A stretch of 64,000 nt of DNA from Kitasatospora fiedleri (lineage in GTDB: Bacteria; Actinomycetota; Actinomycetes; Streptomycetales; Streptomycetaceae), in assembly GCF_948472415.1 (NCBI RefSeq), contig NZ_OX419519.1, positions 4,526,001 through 4,590,000 of the forward strand, read 5' to 3'. The position numbers and the translations under genes were made by a program. Shown here piece after piece: positions 53,418-61,402 of this stretch (position 1 is its first letter; the number at the start of each line of letters is the position of its first letter). Below the pieces are notes generated by a model that searched no databases, was not told where the DNA came from, and was given only the letters and a program-made list of their open reading frames with translations.

Positions 53418-54005
53418 CTAGAAGCGCGTCACGCCCTCCGGCGTCACCACCGCGTGCACCGGCAGGTCGTGGGGTTCGGCCGGGAGGGCCGGGAGCAGCT
53501 CGCCCGGGTAGAGCAGGGTGGCCAGAAGCGGGCGGGCCCCGGCCCGGGTCAGGCGGGCCAGGACCCGGTCGTAGGAGCCGCCGCCCCGGCCGAGCCGGGT
53601 GCCGCGCGGGTCGACGGCCAGGCCGGGCAGCAGGACCACGTCGGCGCCCAGGACGGCGTCCGGGCCGAGCCGGGGCGCGGTGGGTTCGAGCAGGCCGCGG
53701 CCGGCGGGGGAGAGGCGGTCCTCGCCCTCGTACGGCGCCCAGTCCAGGTCGTTGTCCGGCAGCAGCACCGGCAGCAGGACCCGGACGCCCGCCCCGGCGA
53801 GCGCGGCCAGCAGCGGGCGGGTGCCGGGCTCCGCGCCGACCGAGACGTACGCCGCGACGGTGCCGCCCGGCGGCACCAGCGCGGCGGCGTGCCGGGCCAG
53901 CGCCCCGGCCGCGGCGGTGCGTTCGGCCGCGTCGAGCGCCCGTCGTTCGGCCAGCAGGCGTGACCTCAGCGCCGCCTTGTCGTTGGACAACCGATCCGCA
54001 GTCAC
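53418..54005 (-). CDS. 5-formyltetrahydrofolate cyclo-ligase
   Basis: 195 residues. N-terminal DKAALRSRLLAERRAL and the ATP/Mg site DPRGTRLGRGGGSYDR are diagnostic for the family. It converts 5-formyl-THF to 5,10-methenyl-THF with ATP in one-carbon metabolism. GTG start at 54005. Conserved neighbour of galU and moeA/glp in actinobacteria. Confidence 0.93.
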   Translation of the reverse strand: MTADRLSNDKAALRSRLLAERRALDAAERTAAAGALARHAAALVPPGGTVAAYVSVGAEPGTRPLLAALAGAGVRVLLPVLLPDNDLDWAPYEGEDRLSPAGRGLLEPTAPRLGPDAVLGADVVLLPGLAVDPRGTRLGRGGGSYDRVLARLTRAGARPLLATLLYPGELLPALPAEPHDLPVHAVVTPEGVTRF

Positions 54006-54070
54006 CGTTCGATTCCCTCCAGCTCCGTTCCGTGCACTGACACGAGCCTGACACGCCCCGAGGCCGCCCC

Positions 54071-54910
54071 ATGCCCACCCCCCTCCTGCTCCAGGCCCTG
54101 GCCGCGCTCGGTGCGGCCGCCCCGGCCGCCGCCGGCGTCCTCGCGCTGCGCCGGCGGCGGGACCGGGCCGAGCGGGGCGGTCGGGAGGCGGAACTCCTGG
54201 CGAAGATCGCGGAACTGACGGCGGAACGCGACGAACTGGTCCGCACCGCCTCCTGCGACCCGCTGACCGGGGTGTGGAACTACCGGCACCTCCAGCTCAC
54301 CCTGGACCGCGAGATCGAACGGGCCCGCCGGGCCGAGGCCACCGCGATCGACCCCCGGCCGCTGGCGGTGCTGATGATCGAGGTCGCCGGGTTCGACGCG
54401 GTGGTCGCCGAGCACGGCCGGGCCCGCGCCAACGCGATGCTCCGGGACCTCGCCCAGCGCCTGGCGATGGAGATCCGCGGCTGCGACACCCTGGGCCGGT
54501 ACGGCGGCGAGGAGTTCCTGGCGCTGCTGCCCGACACCGGCCCGGAGGGCGCCGCCCAGGTCGCCGAGCGGCTGTGCTGGTCGGTGCGCCGCCACCGGCT
54601 GACCGACCGTCACCCCGGCGAGAGCGCCGACCCGGGCGAGCGCAGCGGCCTGACCGCCTCCGTCGGCCTGGCCGTGCTGCCCCGGGACGGCGCGCACTCC
54701 GCCGTCCTGCTGCGGGCCGCCGACCGCGCGCTGGCCGCCGCGCGCGCCGCGGGCGGCGACCGCTGGCGCTCCACCGAGCGGCTCCCGCCCGAGCCGGCCG
54801 GTCCGGACGCTTCACCGGCGCCCGGTAAGGTGTCTTCCGGCCCCGGCGGGGGACCCCTCACCCCGCATGCGACCACCGTCGGCCCGGGCCCGACCGGTGA
54901 CAGGCCCTGA
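54071..54910 (+). CDS. GGDEF diguanylate cyclase
   Basis: 279 residues. An N-terminal membrane helix (about 5-25) leads to a coiled coil (REAELLAKIAELTAERDELV), then the GGDEF domain: DPLTGVWNYRHL, IEVAGFDAVVAEHG, GRYGGEEFLALLPDT (active GGEEF) and ASVGLAVLP. The intact active site predicts c-di-GMP synthesis; c-di-GMP controls development in streptomycetes. The Pro-rich tail of about 40 residues has no domain. No inhibitory RxxD site is obvious. Confidence 0.92.
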   Translation: MPTPLLLQALAALGAAAPAAAGVLALRRRRDRAERGGREAELLAKIAELTAERDELVRTASCDPLTGVWNYRHLQLTLDREIERARRAEATAIDPRPLAVLMIEVAGFDAVVAEHGRARANAMLRDLAQRLAMEIRGCDTLGRYGGEEFLALLPDTGPEGAAQVAERLCWSVRRHRLTDRHPGESADPGERSGLTASVGLAVLPRDGAHSAVLLRAADRALAAARAAGGDRWRSTERLPPEPAGPDASPAPGKVSSGPGGGPLTPHATTVGPGPTGDRP

Positions 54911-54967
54911 CCATCGTTTCACGCCGCTCCCAGCGGGGTGGGATGCCCGCCTCAGTAAGGTCGACGC

Positions 54968-55888
54968 ATGACGAACAAGCACGCCCGCCAGCCGGTCACC
55001 AAGGCAGTCGTCCCGGCCGCCGGCCTCGGTACCAGGTTCCTCCCCGCCACCAAGGCCACGCCCAAGGAGATGCTCCCGGTCGTCGACAAGCCGGCCATCC
55101 AGTACGTCGTCGAGGAGGCCTCCGCCGCGGGCCTGTCCGACATACTGATGGTCACCGGTCGCAACAAGCGTGCTCTGGAAGACCACTTCGACCGCGCCTA
55201 CGAGCTGGAGGAGCTGCTCAGCCGCAAGGGCGACCAGGAGCGGCTGCGCCGGGTGCAGGAGTCCGTGCAGCTCGCCAGCATGCACTACGTCCGCCAGGGC
55301 GACCCGAAGGGCCTCGGCCACGCCGTCTCGGTCGCCGAACAGCACGTCGCCGGCCAGCCGTTCGCCGTCCTGCTGGGCGACGACCTGATCGACCCGCGCG
55401 ACCCGCTGCTGTCGCGGATGATCGAGGTGCAGCAGGAACTCGGCGGCTCCGTCGTCGCGTTGATGGAGGTCGACCCCGCGCAGATCCACCTGTACGGCTG
55501 CGCCGCCGTCAAGGCCAACGGCTTCGGCGAGGACGTCTTCCAGGTCACCGACCTGGTCGAGAAGCCCGACACCGCCGACGCCCCCTCCCACTACGCCGTG
55601 ATCGGCCGCTACGTCCTCGACCCGGCCGTCTTCGACGTGCTGCGCGAGACCCCGCCCGGCCGCGGCGGCGAGATCCAGCTGACCGACGCGCTGCGCGAGC
55701 TGGCCACCCGCGACGAGTCCGCCGGCGGGCCGGTGCACGGCGTGCTGTTCAAGGGCCGCCGCTACGACACCGGCGACCGCGCCGACTACCTGCGGGCGAT
55801 CGTCCGGCTGGCCGCCGAGCGCGAGGACCTCGGCCCCGAGTTCCGCGGCTGGCTGCGGCAGTTCGTGGCCACCGAGATGCAGGGCTGA
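54968..55888 (+). CDS. galU: UTP--glucose-1-phosphate uridylyltransferase
   Basis: 306 residues. AVVPAAGLGTRFLPATK at residues 13-29 and KEMLPVVDKPAIQYVVEEA are the nucleotidyltransferase signature, with LLGDDLI, GSVVALMEV and RGGEIQLTDAL later. It makes UDP-glucose for envelope polysaccharides. It lies upstream of the glp/moeA gene, the standard order in actinobacteria. Confidence 0.95.
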   Translation: MTNKHARQPVTKAVVPAAGLGTRFLPATKATPKEMLPVVDKPAIQYVVEEASAAGLSDILMVTGRNKRALEDHFDRAYELEELLSRKGDQERLRRVQESVQLASMHYVRQGDPKGLGHAVSVAEQHVAGQPFAVLLGDDLIDPRDPLLSRMIEVQQELGGSVVALMEVDPAQIHLYGCAAVKANGFGEDVFQVTDLVEKPDTADAPSHYAVIGRYVLDPAVFDVLRETPPGRGGEIQLTDALRELATRDESAGGPVHGVLFKGRRYDTGDRADYLRAIVRLAAEREDLGPEFRGWLRQFVATEMQG

Positions 55889-55991
55889 CCCGCGCGGGGC
55901 TGACCCGGGCGCGGGGCCGACCCACCGCGAAGGCGGAGCCGACCCACCACGAAGACCGGCGTAGAAGGCGGTAGAAGGCGAGCGTGAGGCG

Positions 55992-57305
55992 ATGACCGGG
56001 AAGCACGACCCCTGCTGCGCGGAGGCCGATTCCCCGGCCGCGCCGCGGCTGTGGACCGTCGACGAGCACCTCGCCGACGTCCTGGCCGCGGTCGCCCCGC
56101 TGCCGCCCATCGAACTGCAACTGCTGGACGCCCAGGGCTGCCGGCTCGCCGAGGACGTGCGGGCCGACGACGACCTGCCGCCCTTCGACAACAGTTCGAT
56201 GGACGGCTACGCGCTGCGCACCGCCGACACCGTGCGCGCCACCGGGCCGTACCCGTCGGTGCTCGCCGTGGTCGGCGACATCGCGGCGGGCGCCGCCGAA
56301 CTGCCCAAGGTCGGCCCCGGCCAGGCCGCCCGGATCATGACCGGCGCCCCCGTCCCGCCCGGCGCCGAGGCCGTCGCCCCGGTCGAGTGGACCGACGGCG
56401 GCACCGGCACCGGGCAGGCCGCCGACGCGATGGGCGCGCCCGTCGCGGACGAGGAGGTCCGGGTGCTGCGCCCGGTCGCCGAGGGTGCGCACATCCGCCG
56501 CCGGGGCAGCGACGTCACCGCGGGCGACACCGTGCTGGAGGCCGGCACCGTGCTCGGCCCCACCCAGCTCGGCCTGCTCGCCGCGGTCGGCCGCGGCACC
56601 GTCCGGGTCGCGCCCCGCCCCCGGGTGGTCGTGCTCTCCACCGGCACCGAACTCGTCCAGCCCGGCGAGAGCGCCGGCCCGGGCCGGATCCACGACTCCA
56701 ACTCCTTCACCCTGACCGCCGCCGCGATCGCCGCCGGCGCCGTCGCCTACCGGGTCGGCGGCGTCCCCGACGAGCCGGCCGTGCTGCGCGCCGTGCTGGA
56801 GGACCAGCTCGGCCGGGCCGACCTGATCGTCACCAGCGGCGGCGTCTCGGTCGGCGCGTACGACGTGGTCAAGGAGGTGTTCGCGGACTACGGCGGCGTC
56901 GACTTCCGCCGGTTGCGGATGCAGCCCGGCAAGCCGCAGGGCTTCGGCCGGATCGGCGGGGGCGCCGGGGTGCCGCTGCTCGCGCTGCCCGGCAACCCGG
57001 TCAGCGCCTACATCTCCTTCGAGCTGTTCGTCCGCCCGGTCATCCGCACCATGCTCGGCGCCCCCGACGTGCACCGCCCCGTGGTGCGCGCCGCGACCAC
57101 CGTCGCGCTGCGCTCCCCGGCCGGGCGGCGGCAGTTCCTGCGCGGCCGGTACGACCCGGCGGCGGGCACCGTCGGCCCGGTCGGCGGCGAGGGATCGCAC
57201 CTGGTCGGAGCGCTGGCGAAGGCCGACTGCCTGATCACCGTCCCCGAGGACGTCACCGCGCTGCCCGCCGGAAGCGCCGTCGACGTGGTCCTTCTCACGG
57301 ACTGA
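55992..57305 (+). CDS. glp: gephyrin-like molybdotransferase Glp (MoeA family)
   Basis: 437 residues. LPPFDNSSMDGYALR, IMTGAPVPPGAEAV, STGTELVQPG, DSNSFTL, TSGGVSVGAYD and MQPGKPQGFGR plus LPGNPVSAYISFELFV cover the MoeA domains. It can insert molybdenum into molybdopterin. In Corynebacterium the orthologue at this locus (galU, cyclo-ligase, GNAT, membrane receptor) is Glp, a gephyrin-like cell-division protein that binds FtsZ and GlpR; the presence of sepX/glpR at 59129 supports that name. moaC and the MogA-type gene follow directly. Confidence 0.92.
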   Translation: MTGKHDPCCAEADSPAAPRLWTVDEHLADVLAAVAPLPPIELQLLDAQGCRLAEDVRADDDLPPFDNSSMDGYALRTADTVRATGPYPSVLAVVGDIAAGAAELPKVGPGQAARIMTGAPVPPGAEAVAPVEWTDGGTGTGQAADAMGAPVADEEVRVLRPVAEGAHIRRRGSDVTAGDTVLEAGTVLGPTQLGLLAAVGRGTVRVAPRPRVVVLSTGTELVQPGESAGPGRIHDSNSFTLTAAAIAAGAVAYRVGGVPDEPAVLRAVLEDQLGRADLIVTSGGVSVGAYDVVKEVFADYGGVDFRRLRMQPGKPQGFGRIGGGAGVPLLALPGNPVSAYISFELFVRPVIRTMLGAPDVHRPVVRAATTVALRSPAGRRQFLRGRYDPAAGTVGPVGGEGSHLVGALAKADCLITVPEDVTALPAGSAVDVVLLTD

Positions 57306-57360
57306 CCGGAACGGGGCTGTACGGTAGCGCGAGATTCGCACCGTGCCACTGGAGCCACTC

Positions 57361-57858
57361 GTGACCGACACACCCCCCGGCGACCGCCTCACGCACGTCG
57401 ACCACACCGGCGCCGCCCGGATGGTCGACGTCTCCGCGAAGGCCGCCACCACCCGGGTCGCGGTGGCGGCCGGCCGCGTCCGGGTCTCCCCCCGGGTGGT
57501 GGAACTGCTGCGCGGCGAGGGCGTCCCCAAGGGCGACGCCCTCGCGGTGGCCCGGATCGCCGGGATCATGGGCGCCAAGCGGACGCCCGAGCTGATCCCG
57601 CTCTGCCACCCGATCGCGCTCACCGGCACCACCGTCGACCTCGCCGTCACGGACACCGCCGTCGAGATCACCGCCACCGTCCGCACCGCCGACCGCACCG
57701 GCGTCGAGATGGAGGCGCTCACCGCCGTCGCCACCGCCGCGCTCACCGTCATCGACATGGTCAAGGCCGTCGACAAGGCCGCCGCCATCGAGGACGTCCG
57801 GGTGCTCAGCAAGACCGGCGGCAAGAGCGGCGACTGGCACCGGGAGGACGCCAAGTGA
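57361..57858 (+). CDS. moaC: cyclic pyranopterin monophosphate synthase MoaC
   Basis: 165 residues. LTHVDHTGAARMVDVSAK, KGDALAVARIAGIMGAKRT, LIPLCHPI, EMEALTAVATAALTVIDMVKAVDK (with VEMEAL) and LSKTGGKSG are all diagnostic. It forms cPMP in the first phase of molybdopterin synthesis with MoaA. The GTG 57361 is eight bases after GGAG and is preferred to a GTG at 57343. It overlaps the next GTG by four bases. Confidence 0.95.
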   Translation: MTDTPPGDRLTHVDHTGAARMVDVSAKAATTRVAVAAGRVRVSPRVVELLRGEGVPKGDALAVARIAGIMGAKRTPELIPLCHPIALTGTTVDLAVTDTAVEITATVRTADRTGVEMEALTAVATAALTVIDMVKAVDKAAAIEDVRVLSKTGGKSGDWHREDAK

Positions 57859-58355
57859 GGGCGCTCGCCGTCACCGTCTCCAACCGGGCCTCGGCCGGCG
57901 TGTACGAGGACAGGGGCGGCCCGCTGCTGGTCGCCGGACTGCGCGCGATGGGCTTCACCGCCGACGGGCCGGTCGTCGTCCCGGACGGGGAGCCGGTCGA
58001 GGCCGCCCTGCGCGAGGCCGTCGCCGCCGGGTACGACGTGGTGCTCACCACCGGCGGCACCGGCATCTCGCCGCAGGACCTCACGCCCGAGATGACCGCC
58101 CGGGTGCTCGACCGGCCGATCCCAGGCATCCCCGAGGCGATCCGCGCGCACGGCCGGGACGGGGTGCCCACCGCGGCGCTCTCCCGCGGCCTGGCGGGCC
58201 TGGCCGGACGCACCCTGATCGTCAACCTGCCCGGCTCCACCGGCGGCGTCCGCGACGGCCTGGCCGTGCTCGCCCCGCTGCTGCCGCACGCCGTCGACCA
58301 GCTGGCCGGCGGCGACCACCCGCGACCCACCGATCCCTCCGGGAGCGCCCACTGA
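57855..58355 (+). CDS. MogA/MoaB-family molybdopterin adenylyltransferase
   Basis: 166 residues. VTVSNRASAGVYEDRGGPLL, LTTGGTGISPQDLTPE and NLPGSTGGVRDGL match MogA/MoaB, which adenylates molybdopterin before metal insertion by MoeA. GTGA overlap with moaC and CTGA overlap with the next gene show tight coupling. Confidence 0.94.
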   Translation: MRALAVTVSNRASAGVYEDRGGPLLVAGLRAMGFTADGPVVVPDGEPVEAALREAVAAGYDVVLTTGGTGISPQDLTPEMTARVLDRPIPGIPEAIRAHGRDGVPTAALSRGLAGLAGRTLIVNLPGSTGGVRDGLAVLAPLLPHAVDQLAGGDHPRPTDPSGSAH

Positions 58356-58978
58356 ACGCCGGCTGGCCCGTCGAACTGGCCGAAGGGGACATCCTGCTGC
58401 GGCCCATCCGCCGCCGCGACCAGGCCGAGTGGCAGGAGGTCAGCCGCCGCAACCGGGACTGGCTGCGCCGCTGGGAGGCCACCGTCCCGCCCGCCCCGCC
58501 CGGCCGGGCCCCGCTGCCCCGGCCCACCTACCGGCAGATGGTCCGCTACCTGCGCTCCGAGGCCGCGGCGGGCCGGATGCTGCCCTTCGTCCTGCTCCAC
58601 CAGGGCCGCCTGGTCGGCCAGTTGACGGTCGGCGGGATCACCTGGGGCTCGATGTGCTCCGCCAACGTCGGCTACTGGGTGGACGAGGCGGTCGCCGGAC
58701 GCGGCATCGTGCCCACCGCCGTCGCGCTCGCCGTCGACCACTGCTTCCGCGACCTGGGCCTGCACCGGGTCGAGGTCTGCATCCGCCCGGAGAACCGGCC
58801 CAGCCGCCGGGTGGTGGAGAAGCTCGGCTTCCGCGAGGAGGGGGTGCGCCCGCGCTACCTGCACATCGACGGCGACTGGCGCGACCACCTGGTGTACGCG
58901 CTCACCGCCGAGGAGGCCGCCGACGGGCTGCTGCGGCGCTGGCACGCCCTCAGGAACCGGCCGCCGCAGGATAATTGA
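58352..58978 (+). CDS. GNAT N-acetyltransferase (RimJ/RimL-type) with probable CTG start
   Basis: 208 residues if translated from CTG 58352, which overlaps the MogA stop (CTGA) and is seven bases after GGGAG. The N-terminal GNAT strand and helices (ILLRPIRRRDQAEWQEVSRRNRDWLRRWE) lie between this CTG and the first ATG at 58538, so a later start would remove part of the fold. The acetyl-CoA site is VDEAVAGRGIVPTAVALAVDHCF and ENRPSRRVVEKLGFREEG is the usual C-terminal part. This gene is conserved in the glp-sepX block; its substrate is probably a ribosomal or other protein N-terminus. Confidence 0.88.
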   Translation: MNAGWPVELAEGDILLRPIRRRDQAEWQEVSRRNRDWLRRWEATVPPAPPGRAPLPRPTYRQMVRYLRSEAAAGRMLPFVLLHQGRLVGQLTVGGITWGSMCSANVGYWVDEAVAGRGIVPTAVALAVDHCFRDLGLHRVEVCIRPENRPSRRVVEKLGFREEGVRPRYLHIDGDWRDHLVYALTAEEAADGLLRRWHALRNRPPQDN

Positions 58979-59128
58979 ATACTTGTTCGAAATTGATATC
59001 GATATGGCATCGGGGCCGGGGCGAGCCGCCACAAATACCGGCAAAATAGTCTGAGAATCAGCTTGATCACACGACACGCCGCGCCAAATTGCTGCAGTGC
59101 CTTCGCCCGCGCCCGTACCGTGTGAAAC
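58979..59128 (+). promoter_or_regulatory. AT-rich interval upstream of sepX
   Basis: The first ~120 bases after the GNAT stop are strikingly AT-rich for this region (e.g. TTGATATCGATATGG near 59000-59015 and CAAATACCGGCAAAATAG near 59034). A TACCGT hexamer lies seven bases before the GTG 59129, compatible with a leaderless transcript. It probably holds the sepX promoter. Confidence 0.45.
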
Positions 59129-60205
59129 GTGAGCAGTAGCGGCCTTATCTACGCGGTCATCGTAGGGGCCTGGGCTGCCTATCTGGTGCCGATGTGGCTC
59201 CGCAGGCAGGACGAGCTCAACGAGTCGCGTCCGACGGAACGCTTCAGTACCGCGATCCGCCTGCTGGCCGGTCGATCGGCCATGGAGCGGCGCGCGGCCC
59301 GAGCCCTCGGCGACCAGACCGCCGACCAGCAGCACCCCGCCGGGCAGGACCCGGACGGGGCCCTCGCCGATCCAGCCCCCGCCTCCGGGCGCGAGCCCGG
59401 TCCCGCGCCCGATCCCGCCGACGTGCCCACCCGGGCCGCCGGGCCGGGCGCCGGGCCCGCGGCCGAGCAGGTCGCCGAACCGGCGGCCGAGCCGCTCGCG
59501 ACGGCGAAGCCCGCCGAGGGCCGCGCCGAGCGGGAACGCGAGCGCGAGCGCGAGCGGGAGCACGGTGACCGGCGCTCCGCCGAGCGGCGGGCCCTGCTGC
59601 TCGCCCGGCGGCGGCGGATGGTCACCATGCTGTTCCTGGCCTTCGCGCTGGGCGCCGTGGTCGCCGGGGTGGCCGGCTTCGCCTTCCTCTGGGTGCCCGC
59701 CGTCCCCGGCGTGCTGCTCACCCTCTACATCGGCCACCTGCGCCGACTGGAGCGGCAGCGCTACGAGGTCAAGTTCGACCGCGGCCGGGCCGCGCAGGCC
59801 GCCGAGCGGCTGCGCGAACGCGAACGCGAGCGGACCGCCCGCCCGGCCGCCGCCCCCGCCGCGGACCGCCCCGCGCCCGCCGCCGAACCGGCCGCCACCG
59901 CGGACCCGGGCGCCACCCGGGCCACCGTCCTGGCCGAGGCGACCGAGCACGAGGAGTGGGCCGACGGCGTCCGCTCCCGGGCCGCCGCCGGAACGGACTC
60001 CTGGGAACCCGTCCCCGTCCCCCTCCCCACCTACGTCACCGCCCCCGTGGCCCCCCGCACCACCCGCGGCCTCGACCTCTCCGCCCCCAACACCTGGGAC
60101 TCCGGCCGCCCGGCCACCCCGCTCTACGACCAGTACGGCGGCGACCCCGCCCAGCCCCCCGCCGCCGCGGACTGGGCCACCCGCCCCCGCGCCGCCAACG
60201 AGTAG
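59129..60205 (+). CDS. sepX: divisome membrane protein SepX/GlpR
   Basis: 358 residues. One N-terminal helix (GLIYAVIVGAWAAYLVPMWLRR) is followed by a long Ala/Pro/Glu-rich and then RERERE-charged cytoplasmic region. A pair of adjacent membrane helices (MVTMLFLAFALGAVVAGVAGF and PAVPGVLLTLYIGHLRRL) and a tail ending TWDSGRPATPLYDQYG complete it. The layout and the gene order after glp and a GNAT match SepX (Streptomyces) / GlpR (Corynebacterium), the membrane receptor of gephyrin-like Glp in cell division. GTG start. Confidence 0.88.
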   Translation: MSSSGLIYAVIVGAWAAYLVPMWLRRQDELNESRPTERFSTAIRLLAGRSAMERRAARALGDQTADQQHPAGQDPDGALADPAPASGREPGPAPDPADVPTRAAGPGAGPAAEQVAEPAAEPLATAKPAEGRAEREREREREREHGDRRSAERRALLLARRRRMVTMLFLAFALGAVVAGVAGFAFLWVPAVPGVLLTLYIGHLRRLERQRYEVKFDRGRAAQAAERLRERERERTARPAAAPAADRPAPAAEPAATADPGATRATVLAEATEHEEWADGVRSRAAAGTDSWEPVPVPLPTYVTAPVAPRTTRGLDLSAPNTWDSGRPATPLYDQYGGDPAQPPAAADWATRPRAANE

Positions 60206-60341
60206 CCACCCCGCCCGCCCCCGCCCCGGCCGCAACGCTCCCCCGCGCCGGGGCGTTCGCGTCCCCCCGTCACCCCGCCGCCGGACCGCGTCGACCATGG
60301 TCACGAGGACCTCCGCGGAGGTGATAGAGTTCTTTCTTGTT

Positions 60342-60417
<76 letters not shown>

Positions 60418-60423
60418 CCATGG

Positions 60424-60458
60424 CAAAGGCCCTCCCGGGTAATCCGGGAGGGCCTTTG
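60424..60458 (+). terminator. tRNA-Ala terminator
   Basis: CAAAGGCCCTCCCGG (60424-60438) and its exact complement (60444-60458) form a 15-bp stem with a 5-base loop and end in TTTG, nine bases after the tRNA. Confidence 0.92.
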
Positions 60459-60665
60459 CGCATTTCGGAGCGGTGTGGCGATGCCGGCGGTATGGCGATG
60501 CGTCAGGGCCGCCGGGATGTGCGGCGGCGGAATTCCTGGCCCGCCCCCGGAGCCGCGGTCGGGGCCGGTCGGGGTGGTGCCGCGGTCGCTCTCGGTGGCG
60601 GTGTGCGGTTGCTATGGTCGTGCCTGACGGCGGCGTCCAGGATTCGACGGAGATGGGGTGAGGAT

Positions 60666-61046
60666 GTGGGCGACGACACCCCCCGCGTGACTCCGGTGGT
60701 CAGCACGCCGCTGTACCAGGTGAAGGCCGAGTTCTTCAAGACGCTCGGGCACCCGGTCCGGATTCGGGTCCTGGAGCTGCTCAGTGTGCGCGCGCACGCG
60801 GTGGCCGAGCTGCTGCCCGAGACCGGGGTGGAGGCGGCGCACCTGTCGCAGCAGCTCGCCGTGCTGCGCCGGGCCAACCTGGTGGTCGCCCGGCGGGAGG
60901 GCAGCACCGTGCACTACAGCCTCACCAGCCCGCGGGTGGCCGAACTGCTCGCGGTGGCCCGGGAGATCCTGGGCGGCGTGATCACCGGGCAGGCCGAGCT
61001 GCTGGACGGCCTGCGCGCGCCCACCGGGACGAGCGGCCGGGGCTGA
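60666..61046 (+). CDS. ArsR-family winged-helix regulator
   Basis: 126 residues from GTG 60666. VKAEFFKTLGHPVRIRVLELL, AHAVAELLPETGVEAAHLSQQLAVLRRANLVVARREG and VHYSLTSPRVAELL form the ArsR wHTH. There are no clustered Cys/His typical of the metal-sensing sites alpha3 or alpha5. It precedes the SulP operon and probably controls it through the operator at 61110. Confidence 0.9.
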   Translation: MGDDTPRVTPVVSTPLYQVKAEFFKTLGHPVRIRVLELLSVRAHAVAELLPETGVEAAHLSQQLAVLRRANLVVARREGSTVHYSLTSPRVAELLAVAREILGGVITGQAELLDGLRAPTGTSGRG

Positions 61047-61109
61047 GGCGCACCCCTTCGCGGTGCACTCCGGGGCCGTCCCGCGCCCTGCGGTATGCCA
61101 AAACTGTGA

Positions 61110-61126
61110 TTTGCGAAATTCGTAAA
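61110..61126. promoter_or_regulatory. candidate ArsR operator
   Basis: TTTGCGAA (61110-61117) and TTCGTAAA (61119-61126) form a dyad with a single mismatch around A61118. It overlaps the likely -35 of the SulP operon, as expected for an ArsR repressor. Confidence 0.5.
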
Positions 61127-61139
61127 GTCCATACATGAT
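61111..61139 (+). promoter_or_regulatory. candidate promoter of the 62-aa/SulP operon
   Basis: TTGCGA (61111-61116), 17 bases, then CATGAT (61134-61139). It sits 75 bases before the GTG at 61214. Confidence 0.45.
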
Positions 61140-61213
61140 GCCTGCTGTGGGACCGGCAGCCGGTACGCCCCGATCGGGCCGGGCCGGGCCGGGACGGCCG
61201 AAGGAGGGCGACG

Positions 61214-61402
61214 GTGACCGGGAGCTTCGACGGGGAACTGCGCGAACAACTCGTCCGAGCCAGGCACTCCGAGGCCGAGGCGCGCGCCGCCGGGGACGAG
61301 GACGGCGCGCCGGCCTACGCCGGGCGGGCCGCCGAACTGCTGCGGCTCGCCGGGCAGCACGGGATCGAACTCCCGCCGGACGCCCCGGCGGACCGGCCGT
61401 GA
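61214..61402 (+). CDS. small hypothetical protein, 62 aa
   Basis: MTGSFDGELREQLVRARHSEAEARAAGDEDG then helical YAGRAAELLRLAGQHGIELPPDAP. AAGGAGG precedes the GTG. The stop overlaps the SulP GTG (GTGA), so it is co-translated with the transporter. No domain is known; a small regulator of the transporter is possible. Confidence 0.65.
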   Translation: MTGSFDGELREQLVRARHSEAEARAAGDEDGAPAYAGRAAELLRLAGQHGIELPPDAPADRP

